Below are positions 1 to 8,755 of a DNA stretch of 64,000 nt, in pieces (the stretch's first letter is position 1; each line of letters opens with the position of its first letter). The translations under genes and the position numbers were made by a program. Origin of the DNA: Methanomassiliicoccaceae archaeon DOK (GTDB lineage: Archaea; Thermoplasmatota; Thermoplasmata; Methanomassiliicoccales; Methanomethylophilaceae); contig CP047880.1 in NCBI GenBank assembly GCA_009911715.1, forward strand, positions 310,001 to 374,000, written 5' to 3'. Below the pieces are notes generated by a model. The model did not search any database and was not told where the DNA came from. It saw only the letters and a list, made by a program, of their open reading frames with translations.

Positions 1-191
1 GGATCGAGATCCGCAAGTCCGAGGTCCTCGCCGTCGGAGAGGGAGAGCCCGAGTCCATCATGCCAGCCGCCGATGTGCAGCCCGCTGAGGACGAGGAGTC
101 CGAGGAGGCCTCTACTGAGGAGCCTGCCGAGGAGCCCGCCGCCGAGGCAGAGGAGCCCGAGGCCCCCGCTGAGGAGAAGGCCGAGGAGTGA
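1..191 (+). CDS. C-terminal fragment of an unidentified protein with an acidic tail
   Basis: The window opens inside this gene. The frame beginning at base 3 gives 62 residues and a TGA stop at 189-191. About 20 residues of ordinary sequence (IEIRKSEVLAVGEGEPESIM) run into a roughly 40-residue tail made almost wholly of Glu, Ala and Pro. Such tails occur on some archaeal ribosomal proteins and chaperones, but the visible part is too short to name the family, so no function is assigned. The codon pattern is the GC-rich pattern of the rest of the window. Confidence 0.75.
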   Translation, partial: IEIRKSEVLAVGEGEPESIMPAADVQPAEDEESEEASTEEPAEEPAAEAEEPEAPAEEKAEE

Positions 192-314
192 TCCCAGGGG
201 GCCCTTCAGGGCCCTCCTGAAAACATCTTTCCATCATTCTACACATCATCCTGGTCGGACGTTTCTCGCCTGACAGAAACCAATATAAACTACAAGCCAA
301 TCCACCCGTCTAAG

Positions 315-423
315 GCCGGGGTGGCTCAGCCTGGTGGAGCGTCGGACTCATAGGGTTCTGGTCATATAGACCTCTTCCAGGGAAATCCGAAGGTCATGGG
401 TTCGAACCCCATTCCCGGCACCA
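315..423 (+). tRNA. Elongator tRNA-Met (CAT) with a 32-base intron
   Basis: The acceptor stem is 315-321 paired with TCCCGGC before discriminator A420; CCA is encoded at 421-423. The T arm is ATGGG-TTCGAAC-CCCAT. The anticodon stem TCGGA/TCCGA closes a loop CTCATAA once an intron at 353-384 is removed, between positions 37 and 38, the usual archaeal site for a bulge-helix-bulge intron. Anticodon CAT is at 349-351. The GCCGGGG acceptor differs from archaeal initiator tRNA (AGCGGGG type), so this is read as elongator Met; tRNA-Ile2(CAT) is the alternative. No gene follows closely downstream. Confidence 0.93.
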
Positions 424-1346
424 TCTTCCATTTCTTCGCATGTCTGGCTTTCGTTGTAGGGCTGTTCTATACCCTCCGGGTTCGGAACGAGGGCACTGTA
501 ATCGAAGGTCTTGCGGGTATTCAAAGAGGAACTGGATGCAGGCGTCAGACAACCTTAAATAAAAAGCAGACAACTGAATTGATGAGGATAACGGCCCCGA
601 GGAATCGGGACCGGACGTCTTAGGGGCATCAATCCATCACAACCCACTTTATGACCAATCGATCACGACGGTCAATCCGCCGATTGTGATCACAAGCCGG
701 AACCCGCCGCACGGGTACCGGAAAAAGGAAAACATACTTTCCCTCCTGCCGGAGCCTCGATGGGCATATTCGGTTCCACGGTTCACCAGGCCTGTCAATC
801 CACGGGAACCCAGGACTGACCTCACCGGCAGGGGGTCAACATGGTTGATATACTTAATTGCGATTGTGCAACGAGCCTGCCACGTCCATCCTGCAGACAT
901 GTCCCTTTTCACGACGATTGAATCCAGGCCATGCCCCGACCTCGAGGAGGGCATACATCCGGCACCTGTCCGCACCATCTTCTGATTGATGGTTCAACCC
1001 CAGCGTCTGATTCCACTTGGTCTCTGGCGTGGAGCACTGCGGGGCGGACATGGCGAGCACAACTCGGTGTATTCAGAGTTGAGCGCAGAGATGGAGTTTG
1101 ATGACGAGTACAAGCAAATGGGATTGTTTGGATCTCGGCTCAGTGCATGCTGTGTCGCGATAACTTTTTTCCTTTCTTTGCTCAGAGAATTATGTGCTCC
1201 AGGTGAGGATCTCTTGGCCATTTTTCGTGACCTGGCCGTTTAATGATAGTGTTTGTCAGGTTCATTGTTCTTTGATATGATTGAAATTGTCTGGAATCGG
1301 CATGTCGGGATGCAGTCCCGGGGACGGCGGACGATTTCCAATCTGA
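424..1346. other. Long intergenic stretch without a recognisable protein gene
   Basis: About 920 bases with lower GC than the surrounding genes. The open frames here (for example 649-978 on the minus strand and 986-1243 on the plus strand) lack third-position GC bias and resemble nothing known to me. The only structured element noticed is the TATA-plus-hairpin candidate at 554-633. A T-rich run at 1160-1176 could be a termination site. No tRNA, repeat array or insertion sequence was seen. Confidence 0.6.
576..640 (+). ncRNA. Candidate small structured RNA behind a TATA-like box
   Basis: A TATA-like element CTTAAATAAAAA lies at 554-565. About 15-20 bases downstream, ATTGATG (578-584) can pair with CATCAAT (627-633), and GCCCC (594-598) with GGGGC (623-627), the two right arms sharing base 627. 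Inside, CCCGA-GGAA-TCGGG (596-609) forms a competing hairpin. No open frame in this interval looks coding. Known RNA classes (RNase P RNA, SRP RNA, box C/D or H/ACA) were not recognised. The call rests on base pairing plus a promoter-like box only. Confidence 0.3.
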
Positions 1347-1355
1347 TTTTAAATA
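1347..1355 (+). promoter_or_regulatory. TATA box of the ArsA/Get3 operon
   Basis: TTTTAAATA lies 22-30 bases upstream of the ATG at 1378, the spacing expected for an archaeal TATA box driving a leaderless transcript. No Shine-Dalgarno sequence precedes the ATG, which agrees with leaderless translation. This is the first of several genes in the window with the same arrangement. Confidence 0.6.
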
Positions 1356-1377
1356 GGGCTTCGTCAGTCATCGAATC

Positions 1378-2550
1378 ATGAGGCTCATCATCTACACAGG
1401 CAAGGGCGGGGTCGGGAAGACCTCCACCTCCGCGGCCACGGCATACAGGCTCTCCGAACTCGGATACAGGACCCTTCTGATGAGCACCGATTCCGCCCAC
1501 TCCCTGGGGGACTCCCTCGACATGGACCTGGGCACGGACATCAAGAACGTAAGGCCCAACCTGGATGCGCTCGAGATAGACATCATCCACGAGATGAGGA
1601 CGAAATGGAAGGACATCCAGAACTACGTCGCCGCGTTCATGCTCTCCCAGGGAATGGGCGAGATATCGGCAGAGGAGATGGCCATCATGCCCGGCATGGA
1701 GATGATCTCGGCGCTATTCTACGTCAACCAGTTCGAGGACGAGGGCAAGTACGACGTCATCGTCATGGACACCGCGCCGACCGGCGAGACTCTCAGGCTG
1801 CTCAGCTTCCCCGACGTGACCAACTGGTACCTGGACAAGGGGTTCGGTATGATCAAGAAGCTGCTCCACATCGCGAGGGCCACCGTCGGGAAGATCATGG
1901 ACATGCCCCTGCCGTCCGACGAGGTCCTGGAGAGCGTCGGTGACATCAAGGACAACATGGACCGTGTGAAGATCCTGCTCGAGGACCCCAATAGGACGAC
2001 TGTGAGGCTCGTTCTCAACCCGGAGAAGATGGTCATCAGGGAGACCATGCGCGCGTACACGTACCTGTGCCTCTACAACAAGAACGTCGAGACCCTCATC
2101 GTCAACAGGGTCCTGCCCGAGGAGGCCGGAGAGGGCGGGTTCTTCAAGGAGAAGCTCGAGGAGCAGAAGGAGAACATGGAACTCATACACCACGCCTTCG
2201 ATCCGATGGAGATCAAGTACTGCGAGATGATGAGGACCGAGCTCCGCGGACTCGACAAGCTGAAGCTCATGGCCGACATGATCTACGGCGAGGAGGACCC
2301 TTACAAGATCTACTCCGACAGGAGCCCGATGACGTTCGTCACCGAGGGCGGCGTGGACAAGATAGTCATGAAGATGCCCTTCGTGGACAGCAGCAACGTG
2401 GAGCTCTTCCGCATCGACCAGAGCACCGTGATGGTGCATGTCGGCAGCCAGAAGCGCAACATCCAGCTGCCGGATGCGATGGTCCACGAACAGGTCGTCG
2501 GGGCAGATTTCAAGGATGATGAGCTCGTTATCAAGTTCAAGAGGGACTGA
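1378..2550 (+). CDS. ArsA/Get3 (TRC40) family ATPase
   Basis: Predicted cytosolic P-loop ATPase of 390 residues. The deviant Walker A motif GKGGVGKTS is at residues 8-16, with the signature lysine K9 and the phosphate-binding lysine K14. Switch I reads DSAHSLGD (38-45) and switch II DTAPTGET (about 130-137). The last 70 residues have the beta-rich HSP20-like domain found on some archaeal ArsA proteins. Family members either deliver tail-anchored membrane proteins (Get3) or drive arsenite export with ArsB. No arsB or arsR is nearby, so a Get3-like targeting role is favoured by inference. It heads a tight run of genes with the next ORF only 2 bases away. The start is fixed by the TATA box 24 bases upstream. 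Confidence 0.9.
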   Translation: MRLIIYTGKGGVGKTSTSAATAYRLSELGYRTLLMSTDSAHSLGDSLDMDLGTDIKNVRPNLDALEIDIIHEMRTKWKDIQNYVAAFMLSQGMGEISAEEMAIMPGMEMISALFYVNQFEDEGKYDVIVMDTAPTGETLRLLSFPDVTNWYLDKGFGMIKKLLHIARATVGKIMDMPLPSDEVLESVGDIKDNMDRVKILLEDPNRTTVRLVLNPEKMVIRETMRAYTYLCLYNKNVETLIVNRVLPEEAGEGGFFKEKLEEQKENMELIHHAFDPMEIKYCEMMRTELRGLDKLKLMADMIYGEEDPYKIYSDRSPMTFVTEGGVDKIVMKMPFVDSSNVELFRIDQSTVMVHVGSQKRNIQLPDAMVHEQVVGADFKDDELVIKFKRD

Positions 2551-2552
2551 CC

Positions 2553-3011
2553 ATGGCAGGCACCGAAGAGGAATTCCAGGATTTCGTCGCTAAGAACAGG
2601 GATCTCATAGAGAAGATCATGGTCCTCCAGAAGGAGGGCGTCATAGAGGTGGCATCCGCAGGAAGGGATGCCGCGCACGAGGCCGCGCACGTCGTCGACG
2701 ATGCCAGGGCGAAGGCGGAGGATTTCGCCAAAGCCACGTACTCCATGTTCATGGACCCCGAGGTCCAGAAGCACTTCATGGCCATGGGGATGGAGCTCTT
2801 CATGGGCCTGTCCGCGATGATGCAGAAGGCCCCCGTCCCGGATTTCGTCAGGGAGGCGGCCGGGAGCACCGAGAGGAACTGGAAGGACAGCGCCTGCAAG
2901 GCCAACGACCAGTGCGGAAGGTCGAAGGTCCAGAAGGTCGAGATCAACAGGGACGAGCCCTCCGAAGGCCCCTCGGAGATCAAGGTCACGGACTACACGA
3001 AGTCGGAGTGA
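2553..3011 (+). CDS. Uncharacterised helical protein downstream of ArsA/Get3
   Basis: This 152-residue protein is not recognised. It begins 2 bases after the ArsA/Get3 stop, so the two are almost surely co-transcribed. Residues 1-100 look alpha-helical and amphipathic, with a Met-rich patch around 65-90. The last 40 residues are charged and probably flexible, with two cysteines in the stretch CKANDQC. There is no signal peptide and no clear membrane span. Its position suggests it could be a partner or client adaptor of the ATPase, but that is inference from spacing alone. Confidence 0.75.
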   Translation: MAGTEEEFQDFVAKNRDLIEKIMVLQKEGVIEVASAGRDAAHEAAHVVDDARAKAEDFAKATYSMFMDPEVQKHFMAMGMELFMGLSAMMQKAPVPDFVREAAGSTERNWKDSACKANDQCGRSKVQKVEINRDEPSEGPSEIKVTDYTKSE

Positions 3012-3015
3012 TCCG

Positions 3016-3594
3016 ATGTCCTTCGGATCGGAGGCGGTGGGGCTCGCCAGGGCGGCCATAGACTCCGAGGTCCTCGGGACACGGTTCGACAACGTGGCGT
3101 CCGATGCCCGTTTCCGGGAGGAGTCCGGCGCGTTCGTCACCCTCAGCACCCATCCTGGCCACGACCTGCGCGGATGCATAGGCTACCCGATGCCTTTCTT
3201 CCAGCTCGGGCGGGCAATAGAGGAGGCCGCCAGGGCGGCATGCCACGACCCGCGCTTCCCCGACCTGGGGGAGGACGAGGTCGACCGCGTGACCGTGGAG
3301 GTGACAGTGCTGACGGTCCCCGAGAGGATCCGGGCGGGGAGCCCTGCGGAGCTGCTGTCGGAGGTCGTGGTCGGACGCGACGGGCTGATCATAGAATACC
3401 GCGGGAACCGGGGACTCCTGCTCCCGCAGGTCCCCGTGGAGTGGGGCTGGGACGCGGAGGAGTACCTGGCGCACCTGTCCATGAAGGCAGGCCTGCCTCC
3501 GGACGCATGGACCTACCCCGGTGTCACCATAAGTTCGTTCCGCGGAGAGATATACAAGGAGACATCCCCTCGCGGAGATGTCGTGGAGGGATGA
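3016..3594 (+). CDS. AMMECR1-domain protein
   Basis: A 192-residue protein of the AMMECR1 family, conserved from archaea to humans. The invariant LRGCIG motif is at residues 51-56, followed by YP. Its biochemical activity is not established; the conserved Cys and Arg of the motif suggest an enzyme or binding site. The protein is full length for a single-domain archaeal member. It follows the upstream ORF after 4 bases and its 3' end lies 1 base before the chosen start of the dihydroorotase gene, so it sits in the same transcription unit. Confidence 0.9.
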   Translation: MSFGSEAVGLARAAIDSEVLGTRFDNVASDARFREESGAFVTLSTHPGHDLRGCIGYPMPFFQLGRAIEEAARAACHDPRFPDLGEDEVDRVTVEVTVLTVPERIRAGSPAELLSEVVVGRDGLIIEYRGNRGLLLPQVPVEWGWDAEEYLAHLSMKAGLPPDAWTYPGVTISSFRGEIYKETSPRGDVVEG

Positions 3595-3595
3595 C

Positions 3596-4861
3596 ATGGA
3601 CATAGAGCGCGTCATAGAGGGAAGAGCCTTCATCGACGGTGAGCTGAGATACGCCGAGATCGGGATCTGCGACGGGAAGATCGTGACCGTCGGGAGACTA
3701 GTGTCGGGAGGCGACGAGAGGGTGGACGTCGGATCAAGCAGGATAATCCTGCCGGGTTTCATGGATCCGCACGTGCACTTCCGCGACCCCGGTATGACGA
3801 ACAAGGAGACTTTCGACACGGGGACGATGGCCGCCGTCCACGGCGGAGTGACGTGCGTCCTTGACATGCCCAACACCAAGCCCCCGGTCACCGATGTCCA
3901 GACGCTTCTGGACAAGAAGGCGTCCGTCAGGGGCAGGGCGAACGTGGACTACGGTCTGTTCGCGGCAGTCACCGCCAACGTCAACGCCGGCATGATCGCC
4001 CCCCTGGTCCCAGCGTTCAAGCTCTTCATGGGATCCACGACCGGGAACATACTGCTGGACGACGACGAGGAGATGATCCCTGCGGTCAGGGACGTCCTCG
4101 CAACGGGCAAGAGGATGAGCGTCCACGCGGAGGACGACCATCTCATATCGCGGGAGGCGGAGGGCTGCACCCGGGACCATCTCAGGAACCGTCCTGCCGA
4201 GGCCGAGTGGACTGCCATACGCAGGCTGGCCTCCAACTTCGGGGGATCCAGGATCAACATATGCCATCTGACGACGCCGGAAGGTCTCGACATGGCGAAG
4301 GCGGCCGGATTCACGACTGAAGTCACAATGCACCACATGATGTTCGAGGTCGACCGCTTCCCGGGCGCCGAATACAAGGTCAACCCTCCGCTGAGGGACA
4401 TAGACTGCCGCGACAGGTTGTTCAGAAGGTTCCTGTCCGGGGACATAGACATGTTCGGATCGGACCACGCTCCGCACACCGCTGAGGAGAAGGCCCAGGA
4501 GTTCGACGCGGCCCCAGGGGGGATTCCCGGGGTGGAGACCACGATGCCGATGGTGATGGACATGGTCCGCAGGGATGTAATCCCCATGGCACAGGCCGTG
4601 CGCATGGGCGCGGAGAACCCCGGAAGGCTGTTCTCGGTCCCCAAGGGGAGGATCGCTGTGGGCTACGACGCGGACCTCCTGGTCTTCGACATGAGGAACT
4701 CGTCCGTCATCGACGTCAGGAGCCTTCACAGCAGATGCGGGCACTCCCCGTACGGGGGGTTCGGCGCCGTGTTCCCCGAAACGGTTATGGTCAGGGGCGA
4801 GGTGCAGGTGGAGGACGGGGAGTTCTGCGGAGAGCCCCTCGGGAGGGATGTCTGTGGCTGA
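3596..4861 (+). CDS. pyrC: Dihydroorotase
   Basis: Catalyses reversible cyclisation of carbamoyl-aspartate to dihydroorotate in pyrimidine synthesis; cytosolic. The 421-residue protein has the metal-binding DPHVHFRDPG motif at 57-66, a KLF segment in AFKLFMG likely to supply the bridging lysine, later histidines in SVHAED and ICHLTT, and the GSDHAPHT motif that carries the catalytic Asp, the class I amidohydrolase order. An upstream in-frame ATG at 3578 exists, but GGAGGG at 3585-3590 sits ideally before the ATG at 3596, so 3596 is chosen. The 3' end overlaps the next gene by 14 bases. Confidence 0.93.
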   Translation: MDIERVIEGRAFIDGELRYAEIGICDGKIVTVGRLVSGGDERVDVGSSRIILPGFMDPHVHFRDPGMTNKETFDTGTMAAVHGGVTCVLDMPNTKPPVTDVQTLLDKKASVRGRANVDYGLFAAVTANVNAGMIAPLVPAFKLFMGSTTGNILLDDDEEMIPAVRDVLATGKRMSVHAEDDHLISREAEGCTRDHLRNRPAEAEWTAIRRLASNFGGSRINICHLTTPEGLDMAKAAGFTTEVTMHHMMFEVDRFPGAEYKVNPPLRDIDCRDRLFRRFLSGDIDMFGSDHAPHTAEEKAQEFDAAPGGIPGVETTMPMVMDMVRRDVIPMAQAVRMGAENPGRLFSVPKGRIAVGYDADLLVFDMRNSSVIDVRSLHSRCGHSPYGGFGAVFPETVMVRGEVQVEDGEFCGEPLGRDVCG

Positions 4862-5969
4862 TTACGAAGTGGATTACTCCGAGGTTACCGGAAGGAAAGT
4901 CGATTGTCCCAGCGAGTGCGGCATGTGCTGCCTGTGCCAGCCGGAGGTGCTCCCCGAGGAGCGTGCGTTCTTCCGCACAAACTACCCGGACGCCCTGGTC
5001 AAGGCGAAGGGCCCCGAGCCGTACTTCGCGCTCGCGCTTAAGAAGGGCTGCGGGTCGTGCGTCTTCCTGGACGGGAGGAGGTGCAGAGTATACGACCACA
5101 GGACCGCATACTGCAGGCAGTTCCCGTTCCATCTCTACGCCAGCGACCGTATCAAGGTCGAGCTGGACCTGTCGTGCAGGGGCGCTTGGACGGGCACGGG
5201 AGTCGACGCCCTGTCGGAGGCGAAGGACCTCGTCGCCAGGGCGGACAGGAGGATCGTGTCCGCGCTGGAGGAGTCGACCGCGGTGTACCGCGAGTTCTAC
5301 GCCAACTGCAGGGAGGCAGGCGTCATGGCCGTCCCGTCGGGCCTCAGGATGTCCGTATCGGAGAATCTCTCCATGTTCACGGACCTGGCGTACCTGAGCC
5401 GTATCATGGACATGGCGCAGATAGAGCCGCTCATGTCCCTCGCCGGGATACAGCCGGAGCGCAACCTGGACATACCGTCCCTCGAGGAGGCGGGGAGGGA
5501 CTCCGCCCTGGAGTCCATGTCTTCCAGCGATCCCCTGAGTGTCCCGGTTTACTGCGACAGCCAGTGGAACTGGAACATGTTCATGGCATCCGAGGAGAAG
5601 GTCGTCTGGAATGTCATGGACGACGAGGGGGACCTCCACATGAAAGGGGAGGCCGACCCGATGGACATCAGGCTGAGGATACCGGATGCGGCCGGAAGGC
5701 ACGTCCTCTCGGAGTACATCCAGACCCTGAACGGCAGGGACAGTTTCATGGGGAGCGTCTTCGCGCTCATGGACGAGAACGGGTACGAGGACGACATGTC
5801 CAATGCGTACTACGGGTGCCTCTCCGTCACGGTGATGGACCTGCTCTGGAGGATGTCCATGCTGGACCACTTCATGGGCATCGGATGCGGTGCGGACGCC
5901 GTGAGGGAGGCCATAATATTCTATGACATGGACCGTCTGGACGCACCAACGATTGGGGCCTTCGTGTGA
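4848..5969 (+). CDS. YkgJ-type cysteine-cluster protein
   Basis: A 373-residue protein. The N-terminal third has the zinc/iron-chelating cysteine cluster: C20, C24, C27, C28 and C30, then a second group in KGCGSC, RRCRVY and TAYCRQFP around residues 65-95, the usual order for YkgJ/UPF0153 proteins. The remaining 250 residues are helical and unrecognised. The family is thought to bind a metal or Fe-S cluster; the substrate is unknown. Its ATG lies inside the end of pyrC, so translation is probably coupled. It ends the gene run that starts with ArsA/Get3. Confidence 0.8.
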   Translation: MSVADYEVDYSEVTGRKVDCPSECGMCCLCQPEVLPEERAFFRTNYPDALVKAKGPEPYFALALKKGCGSCVFLDGRRCRVYDHRTAYCRQFPFHLYASDRIKVELDLSCRGAWTGTGVDALSEAKDLVARADRRIVSALEESTAVYREFYANCREAGVMAVPSGLRMSVSENLSMFTDLAYLSRIMDMAQIEPLMSLAGIQPERNLDIPSLEEAGRDSALESMSSSDPLSVPVYCDSQWNWNMFMASEEKVVWNVMDDEGDLHMKGEADPMDIRLRIPDAAGRHVLSEYIQTLNGRDSFMGSVFALMDENGYEDDMSNAYYGCLSVTVMDLLWRMSMLDHFMGIGCGADAVREAIIFYDMDRLDAPTIGAFV

Positions 5970-6049
5970 TGCACTTCACGCGGGCGAGTATATATCTGAA
6001 CTCGTAAGCTTCTTATAGTGAATCCCGTATCGTGTCAGAGGTAGCCACA

Positions 6050-6265
6050 ATGATGAAGCCTCTCAGCGTCCTTAACCAGGCGGTCGGCAAGAACGTCATG
6101 GTTGAGCTCAAAGGCAGGAAGGAGTACCGCGGGGTCCTCGATGGATACGACCCCCACATGAACGTGGTGCTCAGGAACGCCGAGGAGTACGCCGACGGAC
6201 AGCTGAGGAGAAGGCTGAACGTTGTGATTGTCCGCGGGGACAATGTAATTTACATTTCACCATAA
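6050..6265 (+). CDS. Sm-like archaeal protein (SmAP/Lsm)
   Basis: A 71-residue RNA-binding protein expected to form a heptameric ring. The Sm1 part (VLNQAVGKNVMVELKG...YRGVLDGYD) and Sm2 part (VIVRGDNVIYIS, near the C-terminus) are both complete. A GTG at 6032 would add six residues, but GAGGT at 6038-6042 is correctly spaced before the ATG at 6050 and the family normally begins M-x-x-PL-x-VL. The gene is followed after 15 bases by eL37, a pairing widespread in archaea. A TATA-like CTTCTTATAG is at 6009-6018. Confidence 0.93.
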   Translation: MMKPLSVLNQAVGKNVMVELKGRKEYRGVLDGYDPHMNVVLRNAEEYADGQLRRRLNVVIVRGDNVIYISP

Positions 6266-6280
6266 GAGGAGTGATTGATC

Positions 6281-6451
6281 ATGGGAAAGGGAACACCGGC
6301 ACAGGGAAGGCACAACAAGTTCAAGACGCACATCCCCTGCCGCAGGTGCGGCAAGCGCTCGTACCACGTCAGGAAAGGCGTATGCGCCTCCTGCGGATAC
6401 GGCAAGACCGCGACCATCAGGTCCTACAACTGGGCTAAGATCCGCGACTAA
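6281..6451 (+). CDS. rpl37e: Large-subunit ribosomal protein eL37 (L37e)
   Basis: A 56-residue basic zinc-ribbon protein of the 50S subunit. Residues CRRCG (20-24) and CASCG (35-39) form the C4 zinc site; the ends [11 protein letters not shown] and [12 protein letters not shown] are typical of the family. A Shine-Dalgarno-like AGAGGAGTGA lies at 6265-6274. It is co-transcribed with the Sm-like gene upstream, and purF follows after 9 bases. Confidence 0.95.
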   Translation: MGKGTPAQGRHNKFKTHIPCRRCGKRSYHVRKGVCASCGYGKTATIRSYNWAKIRD

Positions 6452-6460
6452 GGCGATCAT

Positions 6461-7870
6461 ATGACAGGGCCGGAACACAGCTGCGGCGTGGTCGGAATCA
6501 GCGCCGATTTCGATGTCGCGTCTGCTCTGCACACTGCCCTTATGATCATCCAGCACCGCGGCCAGGAGAGCGCCGGGATCTCGGTTTTCAACGGCAGCAC
6601 CATCGAGACAGTCAAAGGCAACGGCCTTGTGACCATCGCACTGCCGAAGGAGGAGATCCAGACCCTCCTGGGCCACGTCGGCGTAGGGCATGTCAGGTAC
6701 TCGACGACCGGTTCGAAGAGCGTGCAGAATGCACAGCCTCTGACGGTCATGACCAACTTCGGTACCGTCGCGGTTGCCCACAACGGCGACATAACCAATT
6801 TCGCCGAGCTCAAGGACAAGTACATGAAGGAGGGCTGGACCTTCCTCACCGACTCGGACAGCGAGCTCGTAACCAAGCTTCTCGGGAAGTACATGACCAT
6901 GTACAACGACCCCGTCAAGGCCATCAGGGCCGCGATGGGCGAGCTCGACGGAGCCTTCTCACTGACAATCCTCATCAACGACCGTCTCTTCGCCATCCGC
7001 GACATGTACGGCTTCAGGCCGCTCTGCCTCGGGAAGATAGACGGCGGATACATAGCGGTCTCCGAGAGCGCTGCCATCGACGCCCTCAGGGGAGAGCTCA
7101 TCAGGGACATCGAGCCCGGGGAGATCTGCGAGATCACGAAGGACACCTTCAAGATCTACCCCCCGCCGGCCGAGCATCCCAAGGCATACTGCATGTTCGA
7201 GTGGGTTTACTTCGCCAGACCCGACTCCATAATAGACGGACAGGAGGTCTACGCCGTCCGCAGGAAGATCGGGGAGATCCTCGCCAGGGAGTGCCCGGCG
7301 GACGTCGATCTGGTGATGCCGGTCCCGGACTCCGGACGCGCACACGCCATCGGGTACTCATGCGCCACAGGCATCCCCTACGAGGAAGGGTTCATGAAGA
7401 ACCGCTTCGCCGACAGGACCTTCATCATGCCTGACCAGAAGCAGAGGGAGTCGGCCGTCTCCATGAAGATGAACCCGATCAAGAGCACCGTTAACGGCAA
7501 GCGCATCATGATCGTCGACGACAGCATCGTCAGGGGCACCACCCTGAAGAAGCTCATCGCAATGCTCCGCAAGGCAGGAGCGAAAGAGGTCCATGTGCGT
7601 GTGGGCAGCCCGCCCATCATAGCCCCGTGCTACTACGGTGTCGACATGAAGTCCAGGGACCAGTTCATCGCCAACCGCCACAGCGTCGAGGAGATCAGGG
7701 AGATCATCGGTGCGGACAGCCTCGGGTACATCAGCATCGAGGGCCTGATCGAGGCGATAGGGTTCAAGGAGAGGGACCTCTGTCTCGCATGCGTCAACGG
7801 CAGGTATCCGACCAACATCCCCGGCGAGGTCCACAGGTTCCAGACCAACCTGAAGCAGGACTTCAACTGA
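6461..7870 (+). CDS. purF: Amidophosphoribosyltransferase
   Basis: First committed step of purine synthesis: PRPP plus glutamine to phosphoribosylamine. The 469-residue protein has an N-terminal Ntn-type glutaminase domain whose catalytic cysteine is C8, so a 7-residue propeptide must be removed. The C-terminal phosphoribosyltransferase domain has the PRPP motif IMIVDDSIVRGTT near residues 348-360. The CLACVNGRYPTNIP segment near the C-terminus and a cysteine in YCMFEWVYFARPDS match the Fe-S-binding cysteines of the Bacillus-type enzyme, so an oxygen-sensitive 4Fe-4S form is inferred, fitting an anaerobe. It shares a transcription unit with SmAP and eL37. Confidence 0.95.
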   Translation: MTGPEHSCGVVGISADFDVASALHTALMIIQHRGQESAGISVFNGSTIETVKGNGLVTIALPKEEIQTLLGHVGVGHVRYSTTGSKSVQNAQPLTVMTNFGTVAVAHNGDITNFAELKDKYMKEGWTFLTDSDSELVTKLLGKYMTMYNDPVKAIRAAMGELDGAFSLTILINDRLFAIRDMYGFRPLCLGKIDGGYIAVSESAAIDALRGELIRDIEPGEICEITKDTFKIYPPPAEHPKAYCMFEWVYFARPDSIIDGQEVYAVRRKIGEILARECPADVDLVMPVPDSGRAHAIGYSCATGIPYEEGFMKNRFADRTFIMPDQKQRESAVSMKMNPIKSTVNGKRIMIVDDSIVRGTTLKKLIAMLRKAGAKEVHVRVGSPPIIAPCYYGVDMKSRDQFIANRHSVEEIREIIGADSLGYISIEGLIEAIGFKERDLCLACVNGRYPTNIPGEVHRFQTNLKQDFN

Positions 7871-7961
7871 TCCGTCCACCAGCAGTTCTTCTCGGAAGGG
7901 GTTGTCGCGCGTTCTCCGGGTGTTACGAAATCAATTTAAGTATTACCTGCCATCCGCATCC

Positions 7962-8690
7962 ATGGACGCCATCAAGAGGCACTGGGACATCCGCTCCTCC
8001 GACTACAACGACTTCGTCGTGAAGGGCTTCTCGATCGACAGGGAGCGCAGGTCCTGGCAGGAGCACTTCACGTCCATACTCGGCACGGAGCCGCTGGACA
8101 TTCTGGATGTGGGCTGCGGCCCGGGCATAGTGTCCATGCAGCTCGCCGACCTGGGGCACAGGATGACGTCCGTGGATCTGTCGGACAGGATGCTCGATTA
8201 CGCCAGGGAGAACGCCCGCGCCAACGGCCTCGACATAGACTTCCGTCAGGCGGATGCGATGGCGCTCCCGTTCGGGGACGGATCCTTCGAGGCGGTGGTC
8301 AGCGACTACATGCTCTGGACGGTCCCAGACCCCGAGAAGGTCATCTCCGAGTGGTACAGGGTCCTGAAGCCCGGATGCACCCTGGCCTACACCGACGGGG
8401 ACTGGTTCACCGATCCCAGGATGACGTCCCTGAGATGCAGGATCTCGGACATGTTCGTCAGACTCGAGAAGGGAAGGCCCAAGGACGACGTCGAGCGGGA
8501 GGAGTCAGAGCTCGACCTCTGGTCATCCCGTGCTTGCCGTCCCGCGGATGACATCCCCATGCTCGAGGAGGCGGGTTTCACCGACATACGTGTCATAGAC
8601 AACGTCCAGAGGAAGGTCCTGCACGGTTCCAGGTATCTGGCCCACGGCCTGACGAACAACCATTTCACGGTCACCGCTGTGAAGCCGTGA
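7962..8690 (+). CDS. Class I SAM-dependent methyltransferase (first of two)
   Basis: A 242-residue Rossmann-fold methyltransferase. The SAM-binding motif ILDVGCGPG is at 47-55, with the acidic strand-2 end TSVDLSDRML following. The substrate is unknown; the sequence resembles UbiE/type-11 methyltransferases. An upstream frame extension to 7902 is rejected because a TATA-like TTTAAGTA at 7935-7942 sits about 24 bases before the ATG at 7962, implying a leaderless start. The next gene is a paralogue, and both precede an ABC importer, suggesting they modify its cargo or a metal ligand; that link is inference. Confidence 0.85.
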   Translation: MDAIKRHWDIRSSDYNDFVVKGFSIDRERRSWQEHFTSILGTEPLDILDVGCGPGIVSMQLADLGHRMTSVDLSDRMLDYARENARANGLDIDFRQADAMALPFGDGSFEAVVSDYMLWTVPDPEKVISEWYRVLKPGCTLAYTDGDWFTDPRMTSLRCRISDMFVRLEKGRPKDDVEREESELDLWSSRACRPADDIPMLEEAGFTDIRVIDNVQRKVLHGSRYLAHGLTNNHFTVTAVKP

Positions 8691-8755
8691 GCATGTGTCC
8701 GCGAAGGGTGACCACCAAGTATTATTTATCTTAGATTCGTGTTACGCAGACCATC

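Noticed and set aside
649-1243. Open frames of 68-109 codons on both strands in the long gap after tRNA-Met
   Set aside because: They lack the third-position GC bias of real genes here, overlap each other on opposite strands and match no family I recognise.
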